DNA from: Verrucomicrobiaceae bacterium UBA2429
Lineage (GTDB): Bacteria > Verrucomicrobiota > Verrucomicrobiia > Verrucomicrobiales > Verrucomicrobiaceae
Assembly: GCA_002343505.1 (NCBI GenBank)
Contig: DDQZ01000070.1
Coordinates: 1-64,000 of the forward strand
Reading direction: 5' to 3'
DNA length: 64,000 nt
The translations under genes were made by a program, and so were the position numbers. Numbering within the stretch: the stretch's first letter is position 1; each line of letters starts with the position of its first letter. The notes under the pieces were generated by a model, which was not told the DNA's origin, did not search any database, and saw only the letters and a program-made list of their open reading frames with translations. Below are positions 47,202-55,094 of this stretch, piece after piece.

Positions 47202-48691
47202 GGCGCGCCTCCTTTCTTCACGGCTTCGACATAGAGGGCGGGCTCGGCGAGGGCGCGGGCGGCGTTTCGGGCCATCTCCAGGAGCGGCTGGGGATGGAGG
47301 GAGAGTGCCACGGTGGCGGCGGCAAGCAGCAGGCAGGCGGCCAGGGACCACCGGGGCCAGGGGCCGGGGTCTGGCATGTCGGGCGGGGGGGCTTTCCAGA
47401 AGGCTTCCTTCCAGATTTTCGTCATGGAATAGAGGGTGAGCAGGCCGGTGGCGAGGGCGACGAAGGTGATCCAGCCGTCCCCGAGCGTGAGCGCCTCGCG
47501 CAGCAGAGAGTATTTGGCCCAGAAGCCGGAGAGAGGGGGGATGCCGCCGAGGGACATGGCGGGGATGAGAAAGAGAAAGGCGAACCACGGCGCGCTGGCG
47601 TAGAGGCCGCCGCAGTGCTTCAGCCCGGTGCCGCCGCAACGCTGGCCGATGACGCCGCCGAGCAGGAAGAGGTTCGCCTTCACCAGGATGTGATGGACGA
47701 TGTAAAAGACGGTGGCCGCCAGTGCCGCGCGTGTGCCGAGGGCGATGCCGGCGACCATGTAGCCGATCTGGCTGACGATGTGGAAGGACAGCACGCGCTT
47801 GATTTCCATCTGGGAGGCGGCGCCAAAGACTCCGACGAGCATGGTGAGCGCGGCCGCCCACCACAGCACGGGCTGCATCCATGCCTCATGGACTGCGAAG
47901 ACGAGGTGGAAGACGCGCATCATGGCATACACGCCCACTTTCGTCAGCAGCCCGGCGAAGACGGCGCCCAGCGCGGAGGGCAGGGCGGGGTAGGAGGCGG
48001 GCAGCCACATGAAGAGGGGGAAGACGCCGGCCTTGATGCCGAAGGCCACGAGCATGAGCACGGCGGCGCCCTGCGTGCCTGCGACGGCCCCGGGGGTGGC
48101 GAGCTTTTCATGCAGGTCGGCGAAGTTCAGCGTGCCCGCCTTTCCATACAGCAGCCCCAGCGCGGTGAGAAAGAGGATGGAGGCGGCGAGGTTGATGATG
48201 ACATATTTCACCGAGGCCTCCACCGAGGCGCGCCCGCCGCAGAGGCCGAGCAGCACGAAGGAGGCGATGAGCATGACCTCGAACCAGACGTACAGGTTGA
48301 AGGCGTCCCCGGTGAGGAAGGCGCCGTTCACGCCGCCCAGGAGAATGAGCAGCAGCGGGTGCAGGCCGCGCGCTTCGAGGTCCTCACGCTTTTCCCCGGC
48401 CAGATAAACCGCGCCCGCCAGTCCGACCAGGGCGCACACGGCCACCATGAGCGCGCTGAGCGCGTCGCCCACGAGGCTGATGCCCAGCGGAAAAGGCCAG
48501 CCGCCGGGCTGCACCACATGGATGCCGCCCTCATGCGTGCCCGCCACCAGCGCCGCGCCCGCCGCGCACAGCCCCGCCGTGACCAGCAGCGTGATGACAC
48601 GATGCAGCGCGTAACACCGCCGGCCCGCCAGCGCCTGGAGCGCGGCGCCGAGAAACGGCAGGAGAATCGGTGCCACCACCGCCGCCGTCAT
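47198..48691 (-). CDS. mrpD: Na+/H+ antiporter subunit D (MrpD/MnhD)
   Basis: A 497-residue polytopic protein of the NuoN/MrpD family with about 14 helices. Conserved ionisable residues are visible: Glu in LYVWFEVMLIASFVLL and Lys in FGIKAGVFPLFMWLPASYP, the proton-path positions shared with complex I antiporter-like subunits. HHILVKANLFLLGG holds the later conserved His and Lys. It couples proton flux to Na+ extrusion within the Mrp complex. Overlaps mrpC and mrpE by 4 bases each, so the run is tightly coupled. Confidence 0.95.
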   Translation of the reverse strand: MTAAVVAPILLPFLGAALQALAGRRCYALHRVITLLVTAGLCAAGAALVAGTHEGGIHVVQPGGWPFPLGISLVGDALSALMVAVCALVGLAGAVYLAGEKREDLEARGLHPLLLILLGGVNGAFLTGDAFNLYVWFEVMLIASFVLLGLCGGRASVEASVKYVIINLAASILFLTALGLLYGKAGTLNFADLHEKLATPGAVAGTQGAAVLMLVAFGIKAGVFPLFMWLPASYPALPSALGAVFAGLLTKVGVYAMMRVFHLVFAVHEAWMQPVLWWAAALTMLVGVFGAASQMEIKRVLSFHIVSQIGYMVAGIALGTRAALAATVFYIVHHILVKANLFLLGGVIGQRCGGTGLKHCGGLYASAPWFAFLFLIPAMSLGGIPPLSGFWAKYSLLREALTLGDGWITFVALATGLLTLYSMTKIWKEAFWKAPPPDMPDPGPWPRWSLAACLLLAAATVALSLHPQPLLEMARNAARALAEPALYVEAVKKGGAP

Positions 48692-49038
48692 GCCGCGTCC
48701 TCCCGCGTCAGCTCCTCCACATCATCCGTGCCCAGACGCGACTGTGCGCGCATCACCAGCGCCAGCGCGAAGGCCAGCAGGCCGAAACTGATGACAATGG
48801 CCGTGAGGATGAGCGCCTGCGGCAAAGGGTCGGCGTAACCCGCCGCCGGCACCGTGCCATCCTCCGCGATCATCGGCGCCCTGTCACGGCGCAGCCCGCC
48901 GCTGACAAAAATGACCAGATTCGCCGCATGGCTCAGAAACATGATGCCCAGCAGCACCTGAACGAGGCTGCGCCGCAAAAGCAAATACACACCGAGGGCA
49001 AAAAGCAGCCCGGTGAGGATGGAGAGGAGGGTTTCCAT
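48688..49038 (-). CDS. mrpC: Na+/H+ antiporter subunit C (MrpC/MnhC)
   Basis: A 116-residue NuoK-like protein with three helices: LLSILTGLLFALGVYLLLRR, VLLGIMFLSHAANLVIFVSG and ALILTAIVISFGLLAFALAL. The DPLPQALILTAIVIS stretch is the MrpC hallmark. It is the first antiporter gene in the run; upstream on the same strand is an EEP-family gene rather than mrpA or mrpB. The ATG at 49038 was preferred because it begins the first helix. Confidence 0.93.
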   Translation of the reverse strand: METLLSILTGLLFALGVYLLLRRSLVQVLLGIMFLSHAANLVIFVSGGLRRDRAPMIAEDGTVPAAGYADPLPQALILTAIVISFGLLAFALALVMRAQSRLGTDDVEELTREDAA

Positions 49039-49098
49039 GCGCGGGCATCTTGAAACAGCCGGGGCGGACTGGCAAGGCGGGGATGCCACGCTGCCCGC

Positions 49099-50049
49099 TC
49101 ACTCCCAGCCCAGCGTGAGCTCCACCGGCCGGTGGTCCGAGCCGACATCGGGGCCGATGCCGCGCTGGATGATCCGCAGTGGCGCGGTGGTCATGGCATG
49201 GTCTATGGGCAGGGCGAAGATGGAGCGCGTGCTCCACGTCGGCGGCCAGGCCGGACCTGAGGCGCGCAGGCCGCCCTTTTCCAGCAGGCGGAAGGCATGG
49301 CACCAGGGCGTGGCATTGAAGTCCCCCACCAGCAGCACCGGCACGCCGAGCGCCGCCGTGTGGCGGGCGATGCCCTCAAACTCCGCCCGCTGCACACGCG
49401 CAAATCCCGCTCCCATCGGCGGCGGCGGATGCGTGCCGATGAGATGAAACTCCCGGCCCTCATGCGCGGCCAGCACCTCGATGCAGACCGAGTTCTCCGC
49501 GCCAAAATTACGCACCCGCATGGACCGGACCGGCACCCGGCTGAAAAACGCCGCGCCAAACGCGCCATGATTCGTCTCCAGCAAATGATGCGGATACCGG
49601 ATCTTCAGCGGCTCCAGAGCGGCCGCCCATTCGCCATGCACCTCGGACAGGTAGATCATGTCCGCATCGCAGGAGAGCAGGTAATCCAGCACCTTTTGCT
49701 TGTGCGGGTTGTTGATCAGCACATTCAGGCTGACGACATTGAGCGGCGCGCCGCTCGCCGTGCCCTTGGCGGGTCTGGGCCAGGTGTGCTGGGCGATGAG
49801 CGCGGCATTCAGCAGCAGTGTCAGCATCAAGACATGGCGCAGGAAGCGGCGCCCGCGCCAAAGCGCCCACACAAGAGCCAGCAGGCTGACCCCGAGCTGC
49901 TGCCAGCGGAAGTGGCTGCAAAGATCCAGCGCCCAATGCCAGCCTCCGAACAAGCCGAGCCAGGAGGCGGCCAGCCCCAGGCAGATGCAGGTGTCGAGCA
50001 AACCGTCGAGCCGGATGCTGGCGGAGAAAAAGGAGCGCGTCGAAGGCAT
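49099..50049 (-). CDS. Membrane-anchored endonuclease/exonuclease/phosphatase-family protein
   Basis: About 316 residues. Two or three N-terminal membrane helices (WALWRGRRFLRHVLMLTLLL among them) precede an EEP catalytic domain from about residue 95: VVSLNVLINNPHK, MIYLSEVHGEW (metal Glu), LIGTHPPPP, LLVGDFNATPW and GSDHRPVELTL. This matches the vancomycin-resistance/EndA-type membrane EEP proteins of unknown substrate. The complete set of catalytic residues suggests an active phosphodiesterase, probably facing the periplasm. About 60 bases upstream of mrpC and 49 bases downstream of the ExbB gene, same strand. Confidence 0.88.
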   Translation of the reverse strand: MPSTRSFFSASIRLDGLLDTCICLGLAASWLGLFGGWHWALDLCSHFRWQQLGVSLLALVWALWRGRRFLRHVLMLTLLLNAALIAQHTWPRPAKGTASGAPLNVVSLNVLINNPHKQKVLDYLLSCDADMIYLSEVHGEWAAALEPLKIRYPHHLLETNHGAFGAAFFSRVPVRSMRVRNFGAENSVCIEVLAAHEGREFHLIGTHPPPPMGAGFARVQRAEFEGIARHTAALGVPVLLVGDFNATPWCHAFRLLEKGGLRASGPAWPPTWSTRSIFALPIDHAMTTAPLRIIQRGIGPDVGSDHRPVELTLGWE

Positions 50050-50098
50050 TGAAGACTGAATATGCGGGGCAAATCCACCCAACTTGGGACTCCAGACC

Positions 50099-50869
50099 TC
50101 ACTCCCCTTCCCCGCCGGAGAGTTTCACCTCGCCGGAGAGGACGCCGATGAGGAAGGAGACATGGCGCTGGATGTCGGCAGTGATGCCCATGAGCTTGTT
50201 GCGGAAGAAGAAGAAAAAGAACATGGCCGGGATGCCGACGATGAGGCCGCCGGCGGTGGTGAGCATGGCCTCGCCTATGCCGCCGGCGAGGTCGGCGGGC
50301 TCGCTCTGGCCGAGCTTGAGCTGGTTGAAGGCGGTGATCATGCCGCTGACGGTGCCGAAGAGGCCGATCATGGGCGAGATGGTGGCGAAGACATTGAGGT
50401 AGTTCACCCACATGGTGTAGCGCGTCTCCTCGGCGTCGAGCGCCTCGCCGGCTGCCTCCTCCATGGAGACTTTGTTGGCCTGGTCGCGGTCGAAGTTCAC
50501 CTTCAGCAGCGCGGAGGAAAGCACGCGGGTGATGCTGCACGGGTTGGCCAGGCAGTATTGATAAGCGGCGCCGACATCCTTTTTCTGCATGGAGTGGGTG
50601 AGCGCGTCCACCATGCTCTTTGGCGCCATCTTTTTGCCGCTGACGTTGAGGAAGCAATACGCGGCCACAGCCACGGTGCCGACGGAGAAGACGAGCAGGA
50701 TGTGCATGGTCCAGCCGCCCTGGTGGTAGAGGTCCAGCAGCGAGGTGGTGTCCACGACTTCCGGCGCGGGCGGGGCGGGGTCCTGGGCAAAGGCGGGCGC
50801 GGCGGAGAGAGCGAGGGCCAGGAGCAGAGAGCGGAGGCCAAGCTGCGGGATGATCGAGTCGAGTTTCAT
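50099..50869 (-). CDS. MotA/TolQ/ExbB proton channel family protein
   Basis: About 256 residues with a signal peptide (LLLALALSAAPAFAQD), a first helix (ILLVFSVGTVAVAAYCFLNV) and the paired C-terminal helices of the TolQ/ExbB fold: YLNVFATISPMIGLFGTVSG and GIGEAMLTTAGGLIVGIPAM. The Thr-rich second helix is the proton path. It energises envelope processes with an ExbD/TolR partner, which is absent here. The ATG at 50869 was chosen; an upstream GTG at 50878 would overlap the stop of the previous gene and give translational coupling. Confidence 0.92.
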   Translation of the reverse strand: MKLDSIIPQLGLRSLLLALALSAAPAFAQDPAPPAPEVVDTTSLLDLYHQGGWTMHILLVFSVGTVAVAAYCFLNVSGKKMAPKSMVDALTHSMQKKDVGAAYQYCLANPCSITRVLSSALLKVNFDRDQANKVSMEEAAGEALDAEETRYTMWVNYLNVFATISPMIGLFGTVSGMITAFNQLKLGQSEPADLAGGIGEAMLTTAGGLIVGIPAMFFFFFFRNKLMGITADIQRHVSFLIGVLSGEVKLSGGEGE

Positions 50870-50874
50870 AAGGG

Positions 50875-51849
50875 TCACTGGTCGGGAGAGGGGGCGGGGG
50901 TTTCGGAGGGAAGGAGTTTGCGGGCTTCGGCGGCCTGGGAGGTTTTCGGGTAGAGCTGGAGCAGATCGCGCGCGCGGTCGAGGGCGGCGCGGTTTTCTTT
51001 GGCGAAGAGATGCACCTGCACGGCGCCCCAGAGGGACTCGGCGGCCTTGTCCTCCATGGAGCCGTGGAAGAGCGGGGCTTGGAGAAATTGATCGAGCGTC
51101 TGGTGGTAGAGCTTGGTGCGGGCGGCGGCCAGCTCGTCGTCCTCCATCCAGCGCGGATGGTCTTTTTCGAAAATCTTCAGCCGCTCGAAGTCCGCCTGCG
51201 CCAGCACAAGACCGGCCTCAAGCAGCAGCCCGGGCTCCTCGTCGGACTCGGCCAGCTTTTGCGCCTCGGCGATGGCCTCATCAATGCGCTTGAGCTGGAT
51301 GAGGCAGCGCAGGCGGCCGCGCTTGGCCTCATCCCGACGCTTTTCGTCCCAGTCCTCTTTTTCGATGAGTGAATAAATGCGAAAGGCGCGCTCGATGAGC
51401 AGGGGATCACCCGACTTCATGGACTGGCCGGCGAGGGTGAGGCCGATGAGACCGGCGTTGTTCGAGGGCCAGCGGAGGTTCACGGACTTCTCCTGCCAGA
51501 GTTCCAGCAGGCGCTTTTCCATGGCGGCGTTGGCGGGGTCGGCCAGCGCCTCGGCTTCTCCGGGCAGTGGGGCGAAGTCAATGAAGGCCACCTGGTCGGG
51601 CGGGATGTCGCGCTGGGCGGAGCCGCGCCCGCCGGGCAGCACCTCAAGCATGGCGATGGACTGGCTGGCGAGGCGCTGCACCTTGCCGCGCAGTTTGCGC
51701 CCGTCCTGGAGGTGGAGCACGTCCTGGGCGTGGAGGCTGGTGAGGCCAAGCAGCGCGGCAAATGCGAGGTGAGGCACCGTGATGAATCTCTGACTCGTAA
51801 TCCTTGTCTTAATCCGTGTCTTAATCCGTGTCTTAATCCGTGTCTTCAT
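50875..51849 (-). CDS. Exported TPR-like protein with repeat-expanded signal peptide
   Basis: About 324 residues. The N-terminus is MKTRIKTRIKTRIKTRI, four KTRI units encoded by a 12-bp tandem repeat, followed by the hydrophobic LAFAALLGLTSLHAQ of a signal peptide. The mature part begins with a small beta segment (LHLQDGRKLRGKVQRL) and continues with helical TPR-like repeats (RAFRIYSLIEKEDWDEKRR, KRIDEAIAEAQKLAESDEEP). Function unknown. An ATG at 51930 overlaps the stop of the upstream TPR gene (ATGA) and could be the true coupled start, but it would give a very long n-region. Same transcript as the ExbB gene, 5 bases downstream. Confidence 0.72.
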   Translation of the reverse strand: MKTRIKTRIKTRIKTRITSQRFITVPHLAFAALLGLTSLHAQDVLHLQDGRKLRGKVQRLASQSIAMLEVLPGGRGSAQRDIPPDQVAFIDFAPLPGEAEALADPANAAMEKRLLELWQEKSVNLRWPSNNAGLIGLTLAGQSMKSGDPLLIERAFRIYSLIEKEDWDEKRRDEAKRGRLRCLIQLKRIDEAIAEAQKLAESDEEPGLLLEAGLVLAQADFERLKIFEKDHPRWMEDDELAAARTKLYHQTLDQFLQAPLFHGSMEDKAAESLWGAVQVHLFAKENRAALDRARDLLQLYPKTSQAAEARKLLPSETPAPSPDQ

Positions 51850-51911
51850 CCCCGCCGAACACGCCTCCGGCGCGCTTGGATTACGACAAGGATCAAGACA
51901 CGGATTACGAG
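51794..51911. repeat. 12-bp tandem repeat with inverted arm at the start of the TPR gene
   Basis: Four near-identical 12-base units AATCCGTGTCTT (the first has AATCCTTGTCTT) run from 51799 to 51846. A matching inverted arm with the same 12-base rhythm (GATTACGACAAG, GATCAAGACACG, GATTACGAG) lies at 51879-51911. On the coding strand the tandem arm encodes KTRI four times, in frame with the signal peptide. It appears to be a palindromic element whose one arm expanded by slippage. Confidence 0.85.
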
Positions 51912-51926
51912 ATGGAGGGCGGCAGA

Positions 51927-54770
51927 TCATGGTTTCACCTCCTCCTTCTCTGCCTCGGCTTGGCGCAGGCGGGCTTCATCGAGCAAAGGCTGGAGCGGTT
52001 GCAGGCGCTTGGCGGCTTCGGCGTGCTCGGGGTAATCCCGGAGCATCTCGGTCTTCGAGAGTTCGTCATAGACTTCGGCGGCTTCGAGTTTCTTGCCGAG
52101 CTTTTCCAGCGCCTTGCCGCGGGCGAGGTAGGCCTGGGCCACGAGGTCGCGGCTGCGGCCGTAGCTGAGATAGACGCGCTCGTAGAGGGCGGTGGCTTTG
52201 AGCACCTGCCCCTGCTTTTCCCAGAGGGCGGCCCAGGCGAGCAATGCCTCGGCCTTGGCGCGGGCGGGTGTGAGCTTGTCTTCGAGCAGGGCTTTGTACA
52301 CCTCCACGGCCTGGTCGGGCTTTTTCCCGGAGGCGAGAAGTTCGGCCTTCTTCATGAGCACGCGCGGGCGCAGGGTCATGGTGGAGACGCGCTTCTCGAA
52401 GCGCTCGAACCACGCCAGCGCCTCGAGCGCATCCCCAGCTTCGGCGGCCAGGAAGCCGAGGCCGGCCAGGGCGCGGTCCACCTCCACGGCGCGGGGGTGC
52501 CAGCGGATGAGGTCGGTGTAGAGTTCGCGCGCGCGGCTCTTGCTGCCTGCGGCAAAGGAGGCGTCGGCGCAGTCGGCGATGACGCGCGGGTTCTGCTTCT
52601 CCACATCGAGCAGGGAGGCGGCCATCATGAAGTCGGCCTGCGCCAGGCGGGGTTTGTCCGCCGGCTGCATGTGGCCCTCCATCCAGTGCAGACGGCTGAC
52701 CAGGGTCTTCTGCCCGGCCTTGTCCGCCTCGGCGCGGCGGCGCTGGATCTCCCGCAGCAGTTCCACGCGCCCGGTCTCGCCACGGTAGAGGCGCGGCAGG
52801 GCGAGCAGGATGTCCTCGATGCCGTGGTGCCCTGCCTTGTCGCCATAAGTGATGAGCGCCTGCCAATACTGCTCCCGCGCCTCGTCCAGCCGCTCCTGGG
52901 CGATGCTGGCATGGCCCGCCCAATACACCGCCTCGGGCAGCCGCTTGCTTTCCGGCTTGGCGGCGATGTATGCCTGATGGTGCGCGCGCAGGCCGTCCCA
53001 GTCCTTGCGCAGCTTGAGCACATTGCCGGTTTTAAAATGCGCCTCGTCATGCCAGCGGCCCGAGTCGGGTGACACGGCGCGGTAGCTTTCCAGGCCGCGG
53101 TCTATCTCGCTGATCGAGCAGTAGATGTCCCCCGTCAAAATCCGGCTCTCGGCCAGGTCCGGCCCGTCGGGGAAGTCGCGCGCATAGGCGGCGAACTCCT
53201 TCAAGGCGCCCTCATAGTCCCCCAGCGCATACAGGCAGTAGGCGCGGCGGAAGACCGCCTGCGCACGGTAGCGCGCGGCCTTGCCATGCTTCTTCAAATG
53301 CGCGGCCAGGTGCTCGCGACACGTCGCATACTCCTTGTCGAAGCTCAGCGCCATGCCCCACCAATAGTCCGCGTCCTCCGCCACCGGCTGCTGGTCATGA
53401 ACGCGGCGCACTTCTTGAAAAATGCGCATCGCCTCCGGGTAATCGTCCGCCATCAGCCGGCCCATGCCCGCCATGAAGAGCGCCTGCGGAGCCAGCTCGT
53501 GCTTCGGGTGGTCCCTGCTCAGCGCCTCGAACTCCGCCGCCGCTGTCTGGTACTGCTGGTCCTCGTGCCGGGCCTGCGCCATGAGGAAGCGCACCTTCAC
53601 CTCGCTGTCCGCCTCCGCCTTGCCCGCGAAGCGCAGCAGCCACGAGTCCGCCATGGCGATGCAGCGGTCCAGCCGCTCCAGCGTCAGCCAGCACTGCACC
53701 ACGGCCATGCCCGCCTGCGCCTGCTGCCCCGGCTCGCCGGGCAGGTTCAGCGCGTCCTCCAGCACCAGTGCCGCCTCCCGCCAGCGCTCCAGGCCCAGCC
53801 AGGCGAAGCCCAGCCTCATGCGCACGCCGAGGTCGAAGTCCGTGTCGGCCGAGAAGTTCTTGTGCTCGCGCTCCACGCGCGTCAGCACGCTGCGCTTCTG
53901 GAAAACCAGCGGCTCCGTGCCGGGGCGCGCCAGCAGGGACTCGATCTCCATGTTCAGCGCGCGGATGCGCCCCGCCTGGTGGCGCATGAGGCGGTCCGCC
54001 GCCCACACGCGCTGGAGGCAGTAGATGGCGGGGTAAAACTCCCCCTCCTCCAGCAGCATGCCGCCGAGCTGCGCCATGAGGCTGTGCAGGGACACGAGCT
54101 GCGTCACCTCCATCATGTAAGGCTGGAGCGTGCGCACCAGGTCCAGCGCCTTCTCCCGTTGGCCCGTCTCCAGCAGGCAGTGCAGGCGCAGCGTCTGCGC
54201 GCGCAGCGCCGTCTCCCGGTTCAGCTCCCAGAGCCGCGCCGACTGCTGCTCGAAAAAGGCCGCCGCCTCCTCCGGCTTCCCCTCCAGCACGAAGGTGGTG
54301 CCGTAGAGCAAAATGGCCTCCACCTTGCGCAGCGCGTTGAACTCCGGCGTCTGGAAGTAGGCCAGGAAAGCCGCGCGCGCCTCCTCATGCGCCTCCATCT
54401 TCAGCAGGATGATGCCTTTCCAGAAAGACAGCTCGTCCTTCAGCACCGGCTCCAGCCGGGGAAAGGTGAGGCACTCCGAGATCAGCTCCCCCGCCGCGCC
54501 GAACTCCCCCAGGCGGATGCGCGCCAGCGTCAGCAGCGGCTTCACCTGCGTCACCGCCTCCGCCAGCGCCGCCTCCGAGCCGTAGGTGTCCAGAAAGGCC
54601 TGGAAAACCCGCGCCGCCTCCGGCCAGTCCCGCGCCATGTAGGCCGCGTTCCCCTTTTGCAGCAGCTCCTGCGGCGTGCCTTCCGGGATCTCCGGCTGCT
54701 GACCCACACCCGTCCCCGCCATCACCAGGGACAGCAACAGGATCATCAAATGGCGGACCGGACGGCGCAT
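51927..54770 (-). CDS. Large exported TPR protein
   Basis: A 947-residue protein with a signal peptide (MRRPVRHLMILLLSLVMAG) and about 20 TPR-like helical repeats through its length, for example DWPEAARVFQAFLDTYGSEA, HKNFSADTDFDLGVRMRLGF and ERLDEAREQYWQALITYGDK. No enzymatic motif. Large TPR proteins next to ExbB/TolQ genes are common in this phylum and probably form the periplasmic part of a proton-driven envelope machine (inference from neighbourhood). First gene of a run with the smaller TPR protein and the ExbB-like channel; its stop overlaps an ATG of the next gene. Confidence 0.88.
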   Translation of the reverse strand: MRRPVRHLMILLLSLVMAGTGVGQQPEIPEGTPQELLQKGNAAYMARDWPEAARVFQAFLDTYGSEAALAEAVTQVKPLLTLARIRLGEFGAAGELISECLTFPRLEPVLKDELSFWKGIILLKMEAHEEARAAFLAYFQTPEFNALRKVEAILLYGTTFVLEGKPEEAAAFFEQQSARLWELNRETALRAQTLRLHCLLETGQREKALDLVRTLQPYMMEVTQLVSLHSLMAQLGGMLLEEGEFYPAIYCLQRVWAADRLMRHQAGRIRALNMEIESLLARPGTEPLVFQKRSVLTRVEREHKNFSADTDFDLGVRMRLGFAWLGLERWREAALVLEDALNLPGEPGQQAQAGMAVVQCWLTLERLDRCIAMADSWLLRFAGKAEADSEVKVRFLMAQARHEDQQYQTAAAEFEALSRDHPKHELAPQALFMAGMGRLMADDYPEAMRIFQEVRRVHDQQPVAEDADYWWGMALSFDKEYATCREHLAAHLKKHGKAARYRAQAVFRRAYCLYALGDYEGALKEFAAYARDFPDGPDLAESRILTGDIYCSISEIDRGLESYRAVSPDSGRWHDEAHFKTGNVLKLRKDWDGLRAHHQAYIAAKPESKRLPEAVYWAGHASIAQERLDEAREQYWQALITYGDKAGHHGIEDILLALPRLYRGETGRVELLREIQRRRAEADKAGQKTLVSRLHWMEGHMQPADKPRLAQADFMMAASLLDVEKQNPRVIADCADASFAAGSKSRARELYTDLIRWHPRAVEVDRALAGLGFLAAEAGDALEALAWFERFEKRVSTMTLRPRVLMKKAELLASGKKPDQAVEVYKALLEDKLTPARAKAEALLAWAALWEKQGQVLKATALYERVYLSYGRSRDLVAQAYLARGKALEKLGKKLEAAEVYDELSKTEMLRDYPEHAEAAKRLQPLQPLLDEARLRQAEAEKEEVKP

Positions 54771-54899
54771 GGGCGGACAGCGTGAGGGTGTAACGACACA
54801 GCAGGGAAAAGGCCAGCGGAGATTTTGTCACCCGCGGCATCCAGATCGAATTGCCCCAGCCGGAATGTTCCGGCGGGCATGGCATGGAGGTGAAAAGCG

Positions 54900-55094
54900 T
54901 CAGTCCCGCCTCAAGGCCGGGGCGGCTTTTTTCTCCCGCACGGCCTGCCGCACCTCCGGCGAGTTCACGGCCATGTGAATCCAGAGAGTGATCGCCAGCA
55001 GCACGGCAAGCAGCAGGATGATGATGTAAGGCGCGGAGCGTTTCGGCAGCTCGGGCATGACGTTGGGGATGTTCTTTTCCGGCCAGCCGGTCAC
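54900..55094 (-). CDS. Small single-pass membrane protein
   Basis: A 64-residue product starting with GTG at 55094; the GTGA overlaps the stop of the upstream metal-binding-like gene, so it is translationally coupled. It has a polar N-terminus with several Pro, one membrane helix (YIIILLLAVLLAITLWIHMA) and a basic C-terminal tail. No family recognised. Coupling suggests a role with the HMBD-like protein, perhaps as anchor or export partner. Confidence 0.65.
   Translation of the reverse strand: MTGWPEKNIPNVMPELPKRSAPYIIILLLAVLLAITLWIHMAVNSPEVRQAVREKKAAPALRRD

Noticed and set aside
46866..47882. Long 338-codon version of mrpE
   Set aside because: The upstream two thirds are an antisense-like shadow within mrpD; MrpE similarity starts at the ATG at 47201.
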